Origin: Membranipora membranacea
Taxonomy: Eukaryota > Bryozoa > Gymnolaemata > Cheilostomatida > Membraniporidae
Assembly (NCBI GenBank): GCA_914767715.1
Contig: OU612069.1
Location: 22,319,387 to 22,379,386, forward strand
Length of the DNA: 60,000 nucleotides
Reading direction: 5' to 3'
Shown in pieces: positions 12,344 to 23,786 of this stretch. The stretch's first letter is position 1, and the number at the start of each line of letters is the position of its first letter. The notes below the pieces were generated by a model that saw only the letters and a list, made by a program, of their open reading frames with translations, ran no database searches and was not told the origin of the DNA. Both the position numbers and the translations under genes were made by a program.

Positions 12344-15072
12344 TTATGACAATGTTTGTTGCATGGCTGGTGTTGTGCTCTCTCCTGACATAACATGTAC
12401 AGTCTGATCCTTTCTTAACTCCAGATAACAAGAGGTGCTTGGTCGCCCAACGGTCAGTCTTTTCCATGTCTTGTATCTGTATAATATAAGTTACATATAT
12501 TAGTTGTGATCGGTTATGTTGATTCTCCCATTCTATAGAAAGTGCTGCTAAAGCAGGTATGTATTTGAGGGACTATCAGATAACTCAGTCAAAAGATTTT
12601 TGTTTGAATTTTGCTGTTATTATGGCAGCACTGTAATACACAATAAATTCTATAGTTGTCTCTGATTTTGATGTTAGGACTAATCCTAATATTTTTCAAA
12701 ATTTTCCACTGAAATAACAATAGAGTTAATGTGTCATCATTTGTGTGTTTATCGGGAGAGCTCTCACTGGAAAACCAGGGATGACTACTAGATAGATGAA
12801 GGTTTCTAGGAATCGCTGCAGTAAAATTTACTGAAAATACTTTCTAATATGTAATGTAAGTATGTATGACTCATGCATATAACTTCTTCTATAAGGTAAC
12901 ATGACTAATTGTTCATTCAGCTTCCCAAAGATAAACCTGACATCGTGTTAAGTAAAATTTCATAACTTCAAGGTTGACAGGTTTTCACATGTGCTTGCGA
13001 CTAATTTTTGGCCTAGCTCTTGACTTCTACCACTACCCTCTCCCCCTACCGTTACACTATTATTAATATATTATATTCTGGTTCTTGAGCTAAAGTAAAG
13101 TAAATAATACTTACAGGAAGTGACCAGGGTTGTTCTCCACAGCTTCACGTACAAGGTGTCCATTTTTTGGTACCGTGTTAGTAACATCCTGTGAAATAAG
13201 ATAAATCTTTGTTTTATTTTTATTCACATTATTAAAACTTTTATCATAACTACGTTATTTAGACTGACATATCTTAGGTATGCTGATCGAAATAAGATAT
13301 TCGATTTCTAGGCAGCTTCTTTTGGGAGGTTCCATTGTTCTATAGATTGATAGGGGCTATCAGTGAATGGAAATGTGTACATGTGAGATTTCTACCTACA
13401 AACTTAGAATGAAACTTCCTAACCATGGCTCAGTCTGGATTTTCCACTTAGTGAGTCGTAATGCTGGCATGCCATATCCGAGTCACATGTTAAATAATTT
13501 CCTAATAATCTCGTAATAGAAACCTAGCCTTTATCTATTCTTTGGTTCGGAGTTAGGAGTAAGAGTATCTAACAGGAACAGGATATTATAATGTGTCATG
13601 TAACTTGTGTTGGGTTTCCAATTAGCAAACAATACCAACGTGTATGACTGTGTATATTGTGTCTGTATTCCAGGCTACATTATCTAGTGCTCCAAAGTGG
13701 GTGTGGATGCATTTAATTTTAGTTTCAGGGTTTTTCGAAGGCAAATCATGGCAATGAAGAAAATATTAATTCATTTTCTACTGGTTTCCCAGTGATCTGT
13801 CTGCGTCCATGTACATTGTTGTTTTCCAGGTCTACACGGGTGATTTATGTTCAAAATTTTGCGCAAGCACGTTTTGGTTTTGGGGATATTCAAAGGCAAA
13901 TCATAGAGACGATGGAAAAACTAATTCATTTTCTTATGGTTTACGAATGATTCCATTCTCATCATTTGGGACCATGAGTTTTCCAGCAAAATTCATTTTC
14001 TAGTAAACTTTGAAACGTGGCTTAATATCTTCTTTGTGCATAAGGTTGACAACTTACCATAAGTTTAGCCTGTAGTACCCCTCCACAGGGTGCAGAGAAT
14101 ACAAGCCTCTTGCCTTCAGGTACTGTAAAACCCTCTGCCTGTATCTCCCATACTTCGGTCAGGTCAGCATTGTGGAAAGCTTTCACTAATCCGGGGGAGA
14201 CGTCATTTATCACCAGTTTCTTCAGATCAAAACCTGCAATCAGACACCCTTTTGTTAACTTGTGTAATGAGGGACTATGTATCAGTATACGGTTTACGTT
14301 TGTCATAATAAACTGAGGGCAATATTTTTGGAATCCCCAAGTTCTATTCAAACATTTAAGTTACACCCCAAGTCTTAAATGTATAGTGTTTTAGAGAAAA
14401 CCTGGTTATTGGGGGTTTTGGCATCTACATTTGTTGTTCAATATAAAGGTTTGGTTCGCCATTAGGCCTACCTAATGGTAACTTACCATAAGTTGGTAGT
14501 TCTGTTATATATTCTGTTGTGACGACGTCCAGATCTCCATTTTCTCTCTGTACAAGTATAAGATCTCTGTCTGTAGCTGACTGCTGCAGATTCCAGCCCT
14601 GCTGAGCAGACACAGACCTGACATATCTGTGTACTATGTCTCTCAGAGGTGAAGCTTTAGAAACGGTCTGAAGAAACAGAAATAATATTTGTATAGAAGA
14701 GGCAAATTTTTGCCACTGAATTTGACAGTCAGTAATAATATTGTGCGTTGATTAATTTATTCATTGTAGAGCATTATTCCAGCGGTGGCATTTAAATGAA
14801 TTCAAAGCTCATTGCAGTATAGAGGGAAGAATAATAATAATATTCCATTGTGATGCAAGGGGGAGATAACTCCGCAACTGAACGCCAAGAATTACCTGAT
14901 TTTGTACTATTGACTTTCTTTCTCACAAGTGACATGAAACTTTACTTTAATGTTATGTCATGATGGATTTAATATTGATCCATAACATAAGGATAGAGTA
15001 GTGTAAATTTGAACTTACCCAGAGCAGGCTAGCCAAAGCAAGAGTGAAGAGGGTCATCACTTGCATCTTCAT
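12344..15072 (-). pseudogene. Copy C: family member truncated by the duplication joint
   Basis: Exons on the minus strand: 15019-15072, 14487-14667, 14058-14233, 13115-13188, and exon 5 from 12476 down to the joint at about 12367. Exons 1-5 are open with proper splice sites. The leader MKMQVMTLFTLALASLLW matches copy A. The mature chain begins after VSKA with SPLRD, where the usual Gly is replaced by Arg. Both cysteines are present. The HNxT sequon is lost (HNADL). Exon 5 breaks after ...GESTTP; the frame then runs through nine codons of foreign sequence to TAA at 12344-12346. The last 18 or so codons of exon 5 and exon 6 are missing. It could make a shortened protein but is more likely a pseudogene. 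If the joint is an assembly error, the gene may be whole in the animal. Confidence 0.82.
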
Positions 15073-15340
15073 GTTTAGAGATTCAAATAATACTTGGTAG
15101 TATTTGGAGTTAAAAATTGTCCTATGGTTGAAAGTGTTAGCAGTAGATTTCTCTGATCAACGTTCTTCTGTCGTCTCGATGTGTGAGATATCTTGTTCAA
15201 TATATTTGCTGCCGTTGCTCCTGCTGTTCTATGCTGTCTTTGTATGAGCCTCTTGTATGTGGTAGATTGCCTCCCTGTGCTGGTCTGATCTCCACTGAGT
15301 CTTGAGAGTGAATGATTGCAGATTGTTATCATGCTGCTTT

Positions 15341-15559
15341 TTTATTCTAGGCCTACCAAGAATGGAAAAATCTGTTGAGAAATTTTGCAATTCCTAATTC
15401 CTGAACTGGCCTGCCTGTAGGTTCCAATGAGAATGCTAGATTTGGAATGATCATTATAGTAAACTTGTGATGTAAGGGATTTCCAACTGTTTTGGGATTT
15501 TCCAATAACGCTCTACCTAATGTTAACAGTATTGAACATAAAGCCCCTAAGTTTCACTT
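15341..15559 (-). promoter_or_regulatory. Promoter of copy C
   Basis: TATA-like AGAATAAAAAAG near 15338-15350 on the minus strand. Two kappaB-type words follow upstream, at 15476-15484 (GGGATTTCC on the plus strand) and 15494-15503 (GGGATTTTCC, a full match to GGGRNWYYCC). AAAGTGAAACTT lies at about 15549-15560, again with the IRF core AANNGAAA. The promoter is kept although the gene's 3' end is lost. Confidence 0.5.
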
Positions 15560-18500
15560 TAGATATCTGTCATTGATTGGTAGTTTGTTGGGATTGCCCA
15601 TGTTGAATTAAAAACTAGGATTGCCACTAAAGATCATTGTATCATTGTGGTTGAATGGAATATGCACAACATCACTATGATGTAATGGTATCCAAGCAAC
15701 CAAGTAGAAAGTCTAATGCTATTGGACTGCTATGAACAAAAGGGAATCCTAAGCCTTTTTTTATACCTTTAGCTGGGGTATCCCTGCTAATCTTTCCGCG
15801 TTTTGAACTTGGCAGTCCTCACGCCTCAGTGGTGGTCTAGAGAATTACTTTCTATTGCCGTGTAGCAGTCTCATCGGGGTAGTTCTGGAATTCAGGAACT
15901 TATTGCAATATTTTATTAACTTAAATAGATAGAATATTGTGCGTCCCATGTGTTAAATGTGATCAAGTAAATATAAAAGAGTAAAAGTTTCAGCCGTGTC
16001 GGTTATCAACAATGCCTTTCCAATATAAGAGGATAATATCCAGATAATAAGATGACTGAGTGCCTAATCAGACTATTGCGCTAATGTCCTGCTCATTTTC
16101 ATTCCACCCTGGGCAATCCACTGACAAATGCCAAACTTCCATTCCTCTCATCCGCTCTCCATTGCTGTCCTTATTTTATAAAACCACACATATGGCTGCA
16201 ATGCAATGCACTGCAAGCAAGGTATTTCATCAGAAAATGATGATTCCACAGGCTTGATGATGGGTATTTCTCATTGACATTCCAGCCCATTCCAGTGTTG
16301 GCAAAAACACTGACAATGTTACGTTTCCATTAGTAACATTCTCTCTGAATGGATGTCCTAATTAATCATACCAAGAAGTAATAACTGTTTATCATAACAA
16401 TTACAAACCAATGCAATTACATAAGGCTGCAATGCAATGCATGAACTTCCAGGTCCAATAACGACATTTAGTTGAGAGCTGCACGTACCTTTAGGCCGGA
16501 TCCCACAAACTCAATTATGAATTCTTCATTTAGCAAAACAAAATTTGGCTTGGATCCAAAACTGGCTCTATCCATGATTTATTCGACTGTGAAGGAAGAG
16601 TATCATAACGCTTACTTTGCCTGTCATCAACCCAGTCAATCACTAAATGTAGTTTCCATGTTAAGTTGTGTAAATGATAATGATTATAGCCTACATTCCT
16701 TTTATCGTAGAAATGTGATAATTGATTCCATTTTTTTTCATCATCAAATCATAGAAATATCGAATCTTTTTATTACTCTTGTTTCTTTATTTGCAGCACT
16801 TTGTCCCAAAGGCCACAACTTCGCCAAATGACTTTGTAAAAACTTTATTATCATGTAGGTCTCATTGTCTATTCTTCAGCTATCCGTTGTGGGTGTAGAT
16901 TCACCTGATACCAAGGGCTGAAATCATCGCCTTTTTGGTAATACCCTGTTGATTTAAGTATTCACGGAGGAACTGTAAACCATTTCACACATGCTACTTT
17001 GAGGCTAGCTAATTATTTACTTTCCCACTTGACGTTATATAATAATTAGACTCCAACCTCAGCTAGCCAAAAGCTAGTGCTAGCTAACATTAAGTCATCC
17101 CACACTAGCTAAACTAAACTCTAGCTAACATTTACTCCTCTGAGGTGCGAGTCACATGTTTTTTACCTTTGTCATAAGAAGGCGGATCAGTCTATGTTAA
17201 TTTTATACTGTTACGATGTCATCCTAAAAATCCTGTCCTTGCTCTCCTTTACGGCTACTGATGAGGGGGAACCTAATATTGCCATGGTTGGTGATAATGA
17301 ACCTTTTTATAGGGTCACAAAATCCATGCATTAAACATAGAAGACACAACAAAGCTAGGTTATGACGGCTATGATGACTCTTTGCAGACCAGTGGTGTCT
17401 TCGCTCTGGTGCATCAACCTGTACAAGAGGGTCAAATCTGTTTCAAAATCATGTTGAGCGTCATACAACCATCCCTACTCATAACATTTGATGACATCAT
17501 GAAATTCCTGTTCTCACTCTCCTGTATCAGTATCTCATCAGATAACTGTCATGGTTTTATGTTGTTACAATAATCCACTTTGACTCCGCAAGGCTGTTGG
17601 GAGAGCACTGCATGACATCATAGAATTTCCACATCTGCTCTCCCTATGAATGGATTGATGTGGATCAAACAATATAAAATAGTTAAAATAGTTACTCAGG
17701 CCATTTAATTACATAGATGTCTGGATTAGCTGTAGTGAACTTTTCCTCACATTCCAAAATTGTTTGATGACACAACAGTCATGTGGCCAAACAACCCTGG
17801 GGCCAAACATCCCTGGGGCCACTCCAACCTTTTTGTTGATCTAGTCAATAACCTCCTAAGTTATTGTTGTAATTATTACGATAGGACATCATGCACTGGT
17901 ATTTTGATGACTATGGAGTGGTATACAGACTTACAGTTGGTGTATGCATCAACTAGAAGGAGCATGACTGGTGTGTTTTCCCAGTTTTTTCTGTCCTGGT
18001 GTAGATACTGACATGCTTGGATTTATTGAGACATGATGGTGATGCTGTGAAAATGAGGAAGATCCTGTATTAAATGGCCTGTGATTAGAGAAAGCTAATG
18101 AGGGTGAGTTTATTAGTTATAAAAGGTTTATGCTACAAACGGATTGTTTTGCGGATTGATTTTGCACTACATCCACCACAATTTAAAACCGGAAGAATGG
18201 TTATTTCTTTGCCGCATATGGGTGATAAGTGCCAGGGAGTTTAAGTTAATATTTTCTATCTCAGAAATTATGTCTCTAGCAGTTTCCCATTCATACATTC
18301 ATTTTGACTATCAGAGTAGACTAAATTTCCTGGGATAAGACCACTGATAAGACATTATCCGTTTATTTGCAAAATAATTGCAAATTCTGCTATTCATTGA
18401 TTTTCGATCGGCATTATTATTTTGCAAGAAGCATTTGTATGATCAAATAGTTTTCCCTGCAAGTGGAAATTGAGTTGTTGTTCATACCGAGAAAACTTTG

Positions 18501-20627
18501 CTCAAATGGTATTCCTGATGGGATTCTACTTCTATTAATCTATTAGGGTGACTAAGATTGGTTTTCTACATCAGTTGATACAGAGGGAACATTGCCTCAT
18601 TCTTATCTTGCATCATATTGATCTGAATGAAGTATAATAATAGCCATTGATTGATGTGATATGGCTGATTGATCTAAGCAACATGATGTATATCTGATTA
18701 CTTTGCACTTTGCACTTTGCACAACAGCATCGATCAACATAACATCTCACTGATGTCATTACTCAAATAAGACCAAGTACTGGAAATTCCAAGTGATGCA
18801 TTTCCTCATTCATAACGAATGTTTAGAAAGTTGCTGAAAGACACTGTATGATAAACATACCTATTATTGCAAATGATTTTTGCAATGCATATCTCAGAAA
18901 TGGAAATATAAACCAAATGCCAAACAAATACCAAAAGTCTTTATGCATGATACTATTAGCTAGAACCTGACTGTAGCCTTGCCTAACAGGCAAATGAACT
19001 GGTACTTTTGTTTTACCTAGCTTTGGTGACATATTTATATACCTAAATCTTGGAGAGAAAAAAGTTTGGGCCAATTATTCGCTCAAGTCGAAGTAAGATG
19101 ACGCAACCAATAGACCTTAAATGATTATTGGTCGACTCTGGTATATTCTAGCTTTCAAATGGATCAATTATTTGGTCTTTTAATCATAACTTGTTAACAG
19201 AGCTTGACAGAAAACACGCTGGGAGAAATGACCTAATGATGTCGCCTATATGATTTCAGTTTCATGCGGGTGTTCCAGTGTTTTGTGTTTTTAAATTATG
19301 CCGCAGATCAGGGAGAATGGATTCTATTCTCCCTGTGCATATCTAGCTGTGTGGAGCTGCCGTAGCTCAATGGGTGAGCCGTGGGTCTTTCATGCTAATG
19401 ATATAGTGTTCGATTCCCGGCAGCTGTGGTGGCATCAGGAAGAGCATCCGGCCACAATCACCCCTGTGCCCCTAACAAGGCAAGTGCTTGGATTATGTAG
19501 TCAGCATAATTCAAGGGAACTCCATAATACCCGCTGATAAACAGATCTATGCATCTTCTCACAGGGTAGTGGTCAATAGCGAGCGACCCTACTGTAGAGT
19601 ATGAGCCAGTTAGTTTTTTCTCTCTGAATATTTATAGGATGTGTTTAAAATTGATAGCTAGCAGTTTGTGTTTCCGTAAAGATAAGAAGAAAATTGAATA
19701 GAGTTTGTTGGGTTGGGTTTTTTTGGGTCTTTCAAGACCCCCATTTACTTTGCATCAATTCTAATTCTAAGAAAATAAAGAAAACTAAAAACAGTTTGGC
19801 ACAAAAAATGTAGAAAAAACATTGCAGAGATAAAAAAAAAACTAAATGCAATAACATTCATCAGCTGGACTAAAATTGAAGTGCAAAGTGTGGCAGGTAA
19901 AATATTTGTTTGGTCGCAGAACATAATAAAACCGTAGCTCGTTTCTCAATAGATCAATTAAATTGATGAAAAAAATACTCTTTAGACTAAATAATAAGGC
20001 TAGAATTATAGTGACTGATTGCACTGTCTTCAGATCATTTTTTTTTCCAAATAATTACATAGAACTTTGATTTACCATGGCATGAATAAATAGGTGTTTC
20101 ACCAATAACTTAGAAAAATAAATTATATTTACATTATTTGATTCTTTTGATAATTTAGCAATGAAATCACTACGGATTAGTTTGTTTCTAATTAAATAAC
20201 ATCATACTCATGTTTTCTAGATATAAATAATTCCTCTCACAAGTTTGGACATGTGGTTCACGCTGCGAGACTCTAAGAAGGAATTATCTATCCTATTCAA
20301 ACATCTAACAATTTTTTAATTCAGACTTCCATTTAGATTTACTGTGATTGTGGATTATAAATCTAGATTTGACATCCTGAGTCAGTTGTATAACCAATTA
20401 TACAAGTTAAGAACATAACAGTGTAAGAAGTCAACTATTCAATCAGCAGCTAGTCTACCTGCATGGTTACGCCCCTGTGTTCCTGTTTGGTGTCGCTGAC
20501 GTCGATGTCATTCTTGAAAGTCGCGTTATGGTTGGTGGAGTTCTGACAGTAAGTTACATAGAGGCAATGTATGCTTAGAGATCTTTGTTGAAGAGGGAGG
20601 AGGTCCAGTTCAGCTATAAGAAGTCAG
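15560..20627. other. C upstream tract and D 3' flank, no gene seen
   Basis: This repeats the content of 3313-8411: diverged short repeats (16060-16470), CTAGCTA cluster (about 16993-17128), TGACATCA at 17613-17620, TGGAAATTCCA at 18781-18791, the SINE at 19350-19608 and the conserved post-gene block at 20220-20292. A short 'tttgcac' triplet repeat lies near 18700. Open frames here are uninterrupted only by chance and show no family resemblance. Confidence 0.6.
19350..19608 (+). mobile_element. tRNA-derived SINE-like element, duplicate
   Basis: Copy of the element at 7137-7395, carried by the 12-kb duplication. A-box TAGCTCAATGGG at 19363-19374 and B-box GTTCGATTCCC at about 19408-19418. It differs from its partner by only a few substitutions. 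Confidence 0.55.
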
Positions 20628-20721
20628 TTAAGCTCTGTAAGCAGCCTGTAAAAGTACAGAGAGGATACAATAATTTAAGCTCTGTAAGCAGCCTGTAAAA
20701 GTACAGAGAGCATACAATAAT
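20628..20721 (-). repeat. 47-bp direct duplication of the last coding exon (D)
   Basis: Two identical 18-nt terminal exons with acceptors at 20628-20645 and 20675-20692, 47 bp apart, as in copy B. Confidence 0.85.
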
Positions 20722-23395
20722 TAAGCGATGGAAGCTTATATTTTCCCTCAGCATTGTCTCGGTATTGCCTGATATACAACGAATCTGATCCTTTTTGTTT
20801 GTCAAGATAAGAGACTGCATTTCATTAGGATTACGCCTGAAATCTCCCAATCCACTGCAAGAGTTACAAACAGCACCTTGATCATGGGTTTCTACGTGAG
20901 GTCATGCTTTACTTTGATTGGCTAGATGAGTTTTTTTATTCAAGAAAAAGAGACTGCCTAGTGGTAGGTCGATTATTAAGTTGGCATTATGACCCCAGGC
21001 AACTTCCGTGAAATGTAAACAATGCAATGTTTTGATACAGCAAATTTGATGCACACAGTAAAAATCATTGAGGGAGTTCCTCAAAACAGTTTTTATTTTT
21101 TAAGAGTATATCTTGAACCCATGGTTAATTTTTTAGGTGTTTGCCTTGCATCAGGTATAGCTTAATTACATGCACTTCTTTTTCATTCTAAGAAACAATT
21201 GTTTTTAAAATAAAAGTACATGGCAAGAGGAACAAAAGTTTGCGTGCCAGGTGAAACAATTTAATATAGGGTCTGCTATGTGGGGATAACTTACCGATAG
21301 TTTGAAGTGATGCGCTTTGTTGACTGTTGGTATTCCCATGTAGTCACTAACTGGTGTTGTGCTCTCTCCTGACATAACATGTACAGTGTGGTCTTTTCTT
21401 ACCTCCAGATAACAAGAGGTGCTTGGTCGCCCCACTGTCAGTTTTTTCCACGTCTTGTATCTGTTAAATATAAGTTATATTGATCGATATCGTTTATGAG
21501 GAGTTTTCTATTCAGTATAATGAGGCTAGACTAGGCATACATATAAATGTAAAATTGCAAACCAGCCTAATTTTCTTGAGATAAAGATTTAGTGTAATTT
21601 TGGTGTTGCTCTAATAAACAGTTATTTGTACATTCGTCACTCATTTAGGATGCTCTAATATATTTCAGAATCTTTCAATGATGCCACTGAGATAAAAAGA
21701 CAGTAATTCCATCATATGTCCTTACTCCTTTTTGGTCTAGAGAGCTTGAATGGAAATCCAGGAATTACTTACTTTGTATTTTTCAACTATTGAAAAACAG
21801 GGTATTCAGTTGTTAAGATGTCCATTGTCTATTCTAAGTATTTACTAACAAATTACCAGCTAAGGTAAAGTAAATAATACTTACAGGAAGTGACCAGGGT
21901 TGTTCTCTACAGCTTCCCGAACAAGGTGTCCATTTTTGGATACCTCTGCAGTGAGATCCTATAAAATGATTGTTTAATTGTATCATTATGTATTCTATCA
22001 TTACTACTTTGTTCAGGTTTGCAAATCTTAGGAAAAATAAATAAGATATCTAGGCAGCAGTTTTCTTTTTCCTTTCCGGGTTGTTCTGAGATTGTAAACA
22101 TTGTTGATAGTTGATAGGTTTGAGTACATACAAGCTTATGGTATGAAACTTTTGGATTTCCCACTTAATGAGTCGTACTGCTGGCATGCCATTTCCTGGT
22201 CACATGCTTCATGTTTCCTAATAATATCATAACAATCTACAGTAACCTATAGCATTATCTATTTTAACTTTGAGTCATAATAAGAGATGCCAACAAAATA
22301 TTAAACCGGAAAGGAAACACACATATACATGAGGTGGCTCAGTGAGTGAGAACGCCTGCTCTCTAACATGCACGTGTTGGACGTCATGGGCTGTGATCCC
22401 TATGCAATCTACTTCCTATTGGGCGCTAAGCCTCAGAACGTCTGGTTTTCTTCACCAACATAGTTTGAGTACTTACCATCAGTTTAGCCTGTAGTACCCC
22501 TCCACAGGGTGCAGAGAATATGAGTCTCTTGCTTTCAGATACTGTATAACCCTCTGCCTGTATCTCCCATACATCCGTCAGAGTCGAATTATGGAAAGCT
22601 TTCACCAATCCAGGGGAGACGTCATTTATCACCAGTTTTTTCAGAACAAAACCTATAACAGTCAGAAATTCTCAATGTTAACATATGATTTTCCTAAACT
22701 TGTAGGATTATAAGGTAAATCTGCATAGTAATTAAAAATAATATTTAGGAGCTATCCCTAAATTAATACTCAAAACTAAATTATGAAACCCTCATATCTG
22801 TAAGAACTAAATGGATAAGCCAACCTACCTTATGATGCATGGTGATGATTCATTGATCTAGGAATAAGTTCTACATTATCTAATGGTAACTTACTATATG
22901 TAGGGAGAGTTGTTGCATATTCTGTTGTGACGACATCCAGATCTCCGTTCTGTCTCTGCACAAGCATAAGATCTCTGTATGTAGCTGACTGCTGTAGATT
23001 CCATTTCTGCTGAGCAGACACAGACCTGACATATCTGTGTACTGAGTCTCCAAGGGGTGCAGCGTGAGATAGGGCCTGAATTACAAAGTTTTTAGAGCAT
23101 CTCAATATCTGTGAACTGCATCTCGACTTTGTCAACGCTTGTGTTTTTGTTTGCGGTGCGAGTTCATTTCTACCATTTGCACCATTATAAAAAAAGTCGG
23201 TGTAGCTAAGAAAGTTTACTTTCAAGCAAAAGAGGAGAACCTCCTTAACAAGTAAAATCTTCACCAAAATGAAATTCTGGGAAAAGGCAAAAATTGTAAT
23301 ATTAATAGAGCATTAAAGACTTATATTAAAATTATACTTACTGCGACTAGAGTCAGACACACCAGAGTAAAGTGATTCTTTATTTGTGCCATCAT
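20675..23395 (-). CDS. Copy D: secreted protein of unrecognised family, complete (222 aa)
   Basis: Exons on the minus strand: 23342-23395, 22895-23075, 22477-22652, 21885-21958, 21295-21460 and 20675-20692 (alternative 20628-20645). It is the duplicate of B. The leader MMAQIKNHFTLVCLTLVA is followed by ALSHA and a predicted cleavage before APLGDS. The mature chain of about 199 residues keeps both cysteines and the HNSTL sequon and ends AAYRA. It differs from B at a handful of positions: Gly for Ser in AEGYTV, Ala for Thr in DLTAEV, Ser for Pro in EVSKNG, Tyr for Asp in SATYRD, Glu for Gly in TTEYAT. All differences are in frame and no stop appears, so both copies look functional. No known domain recognised. 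Confidence 0.92.
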
Positions 23396-23626
23396 TTTGT
23401 ATATAGGTATTCAATTTTTATCCGTTTGTAGATAAAGTTAGAATTGGCTTCTTGGTTGGTGATGAGCAGAGGAATCGTATTGTCTTCTGACTTAGTCTTG
23501 ATATGATAGAATGTCCAATATATTTTCTTTGAACGCTGTTGTGTACTAGAGAGCCTTAGTCTTGCTGTTGTTGTTATCAAATTTATCAAAGATTTGAAAT
23601 AGAATGAGTTTGAAATCGCTCATTTG

Positions 23627-23786
23627 CTTTTTATATACCCTATTCCTCTCAAATTGGACTCTTTAAGTTGTAAATTTGTGATATAGCAGGGAAAAATTTT
23701 TGTTTGTGGGATGGATTTCCCATTCGATGAAACCACTGTTTGTTTCCATCAATGCAGTGCGTATTATGTGTCAGCAAGTTTCTTTT
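23627..23786 (-). promoter_or_regulatory. Promoter of copy D
   Basis: TATA box GTATATAAAAAG at about 23627-23638 on the minus strand, GGGAAATCCA (kappaB/Dorsal type) at 23712-23721 and AAAAGAAACTT at 23776-23786. The last still fits AANNGAAA although its spacer differs from B. Spacing is the same as in B. Confidence 0.6.

Larger units (their letters stand above)
52..12366. repeat. 12.3-kb tandem duplication, unit 1
   Basis: Unit 1 runs from inside exon 5 of A to about 12366 and matches unit 2 (12367-24594) in gene order, intron content, SINE, exon-6 duplicate and most intergenic sequence. The edge is visible as 'ctggtgttgtg', which is preceded by exon 5 sequence at 52 and by intergenic sequence at 12367. 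Similarity is uneven: about 4600-11400 is nearly identical to its partner, while 1-4600 differs much more. Confidence 0.85.
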
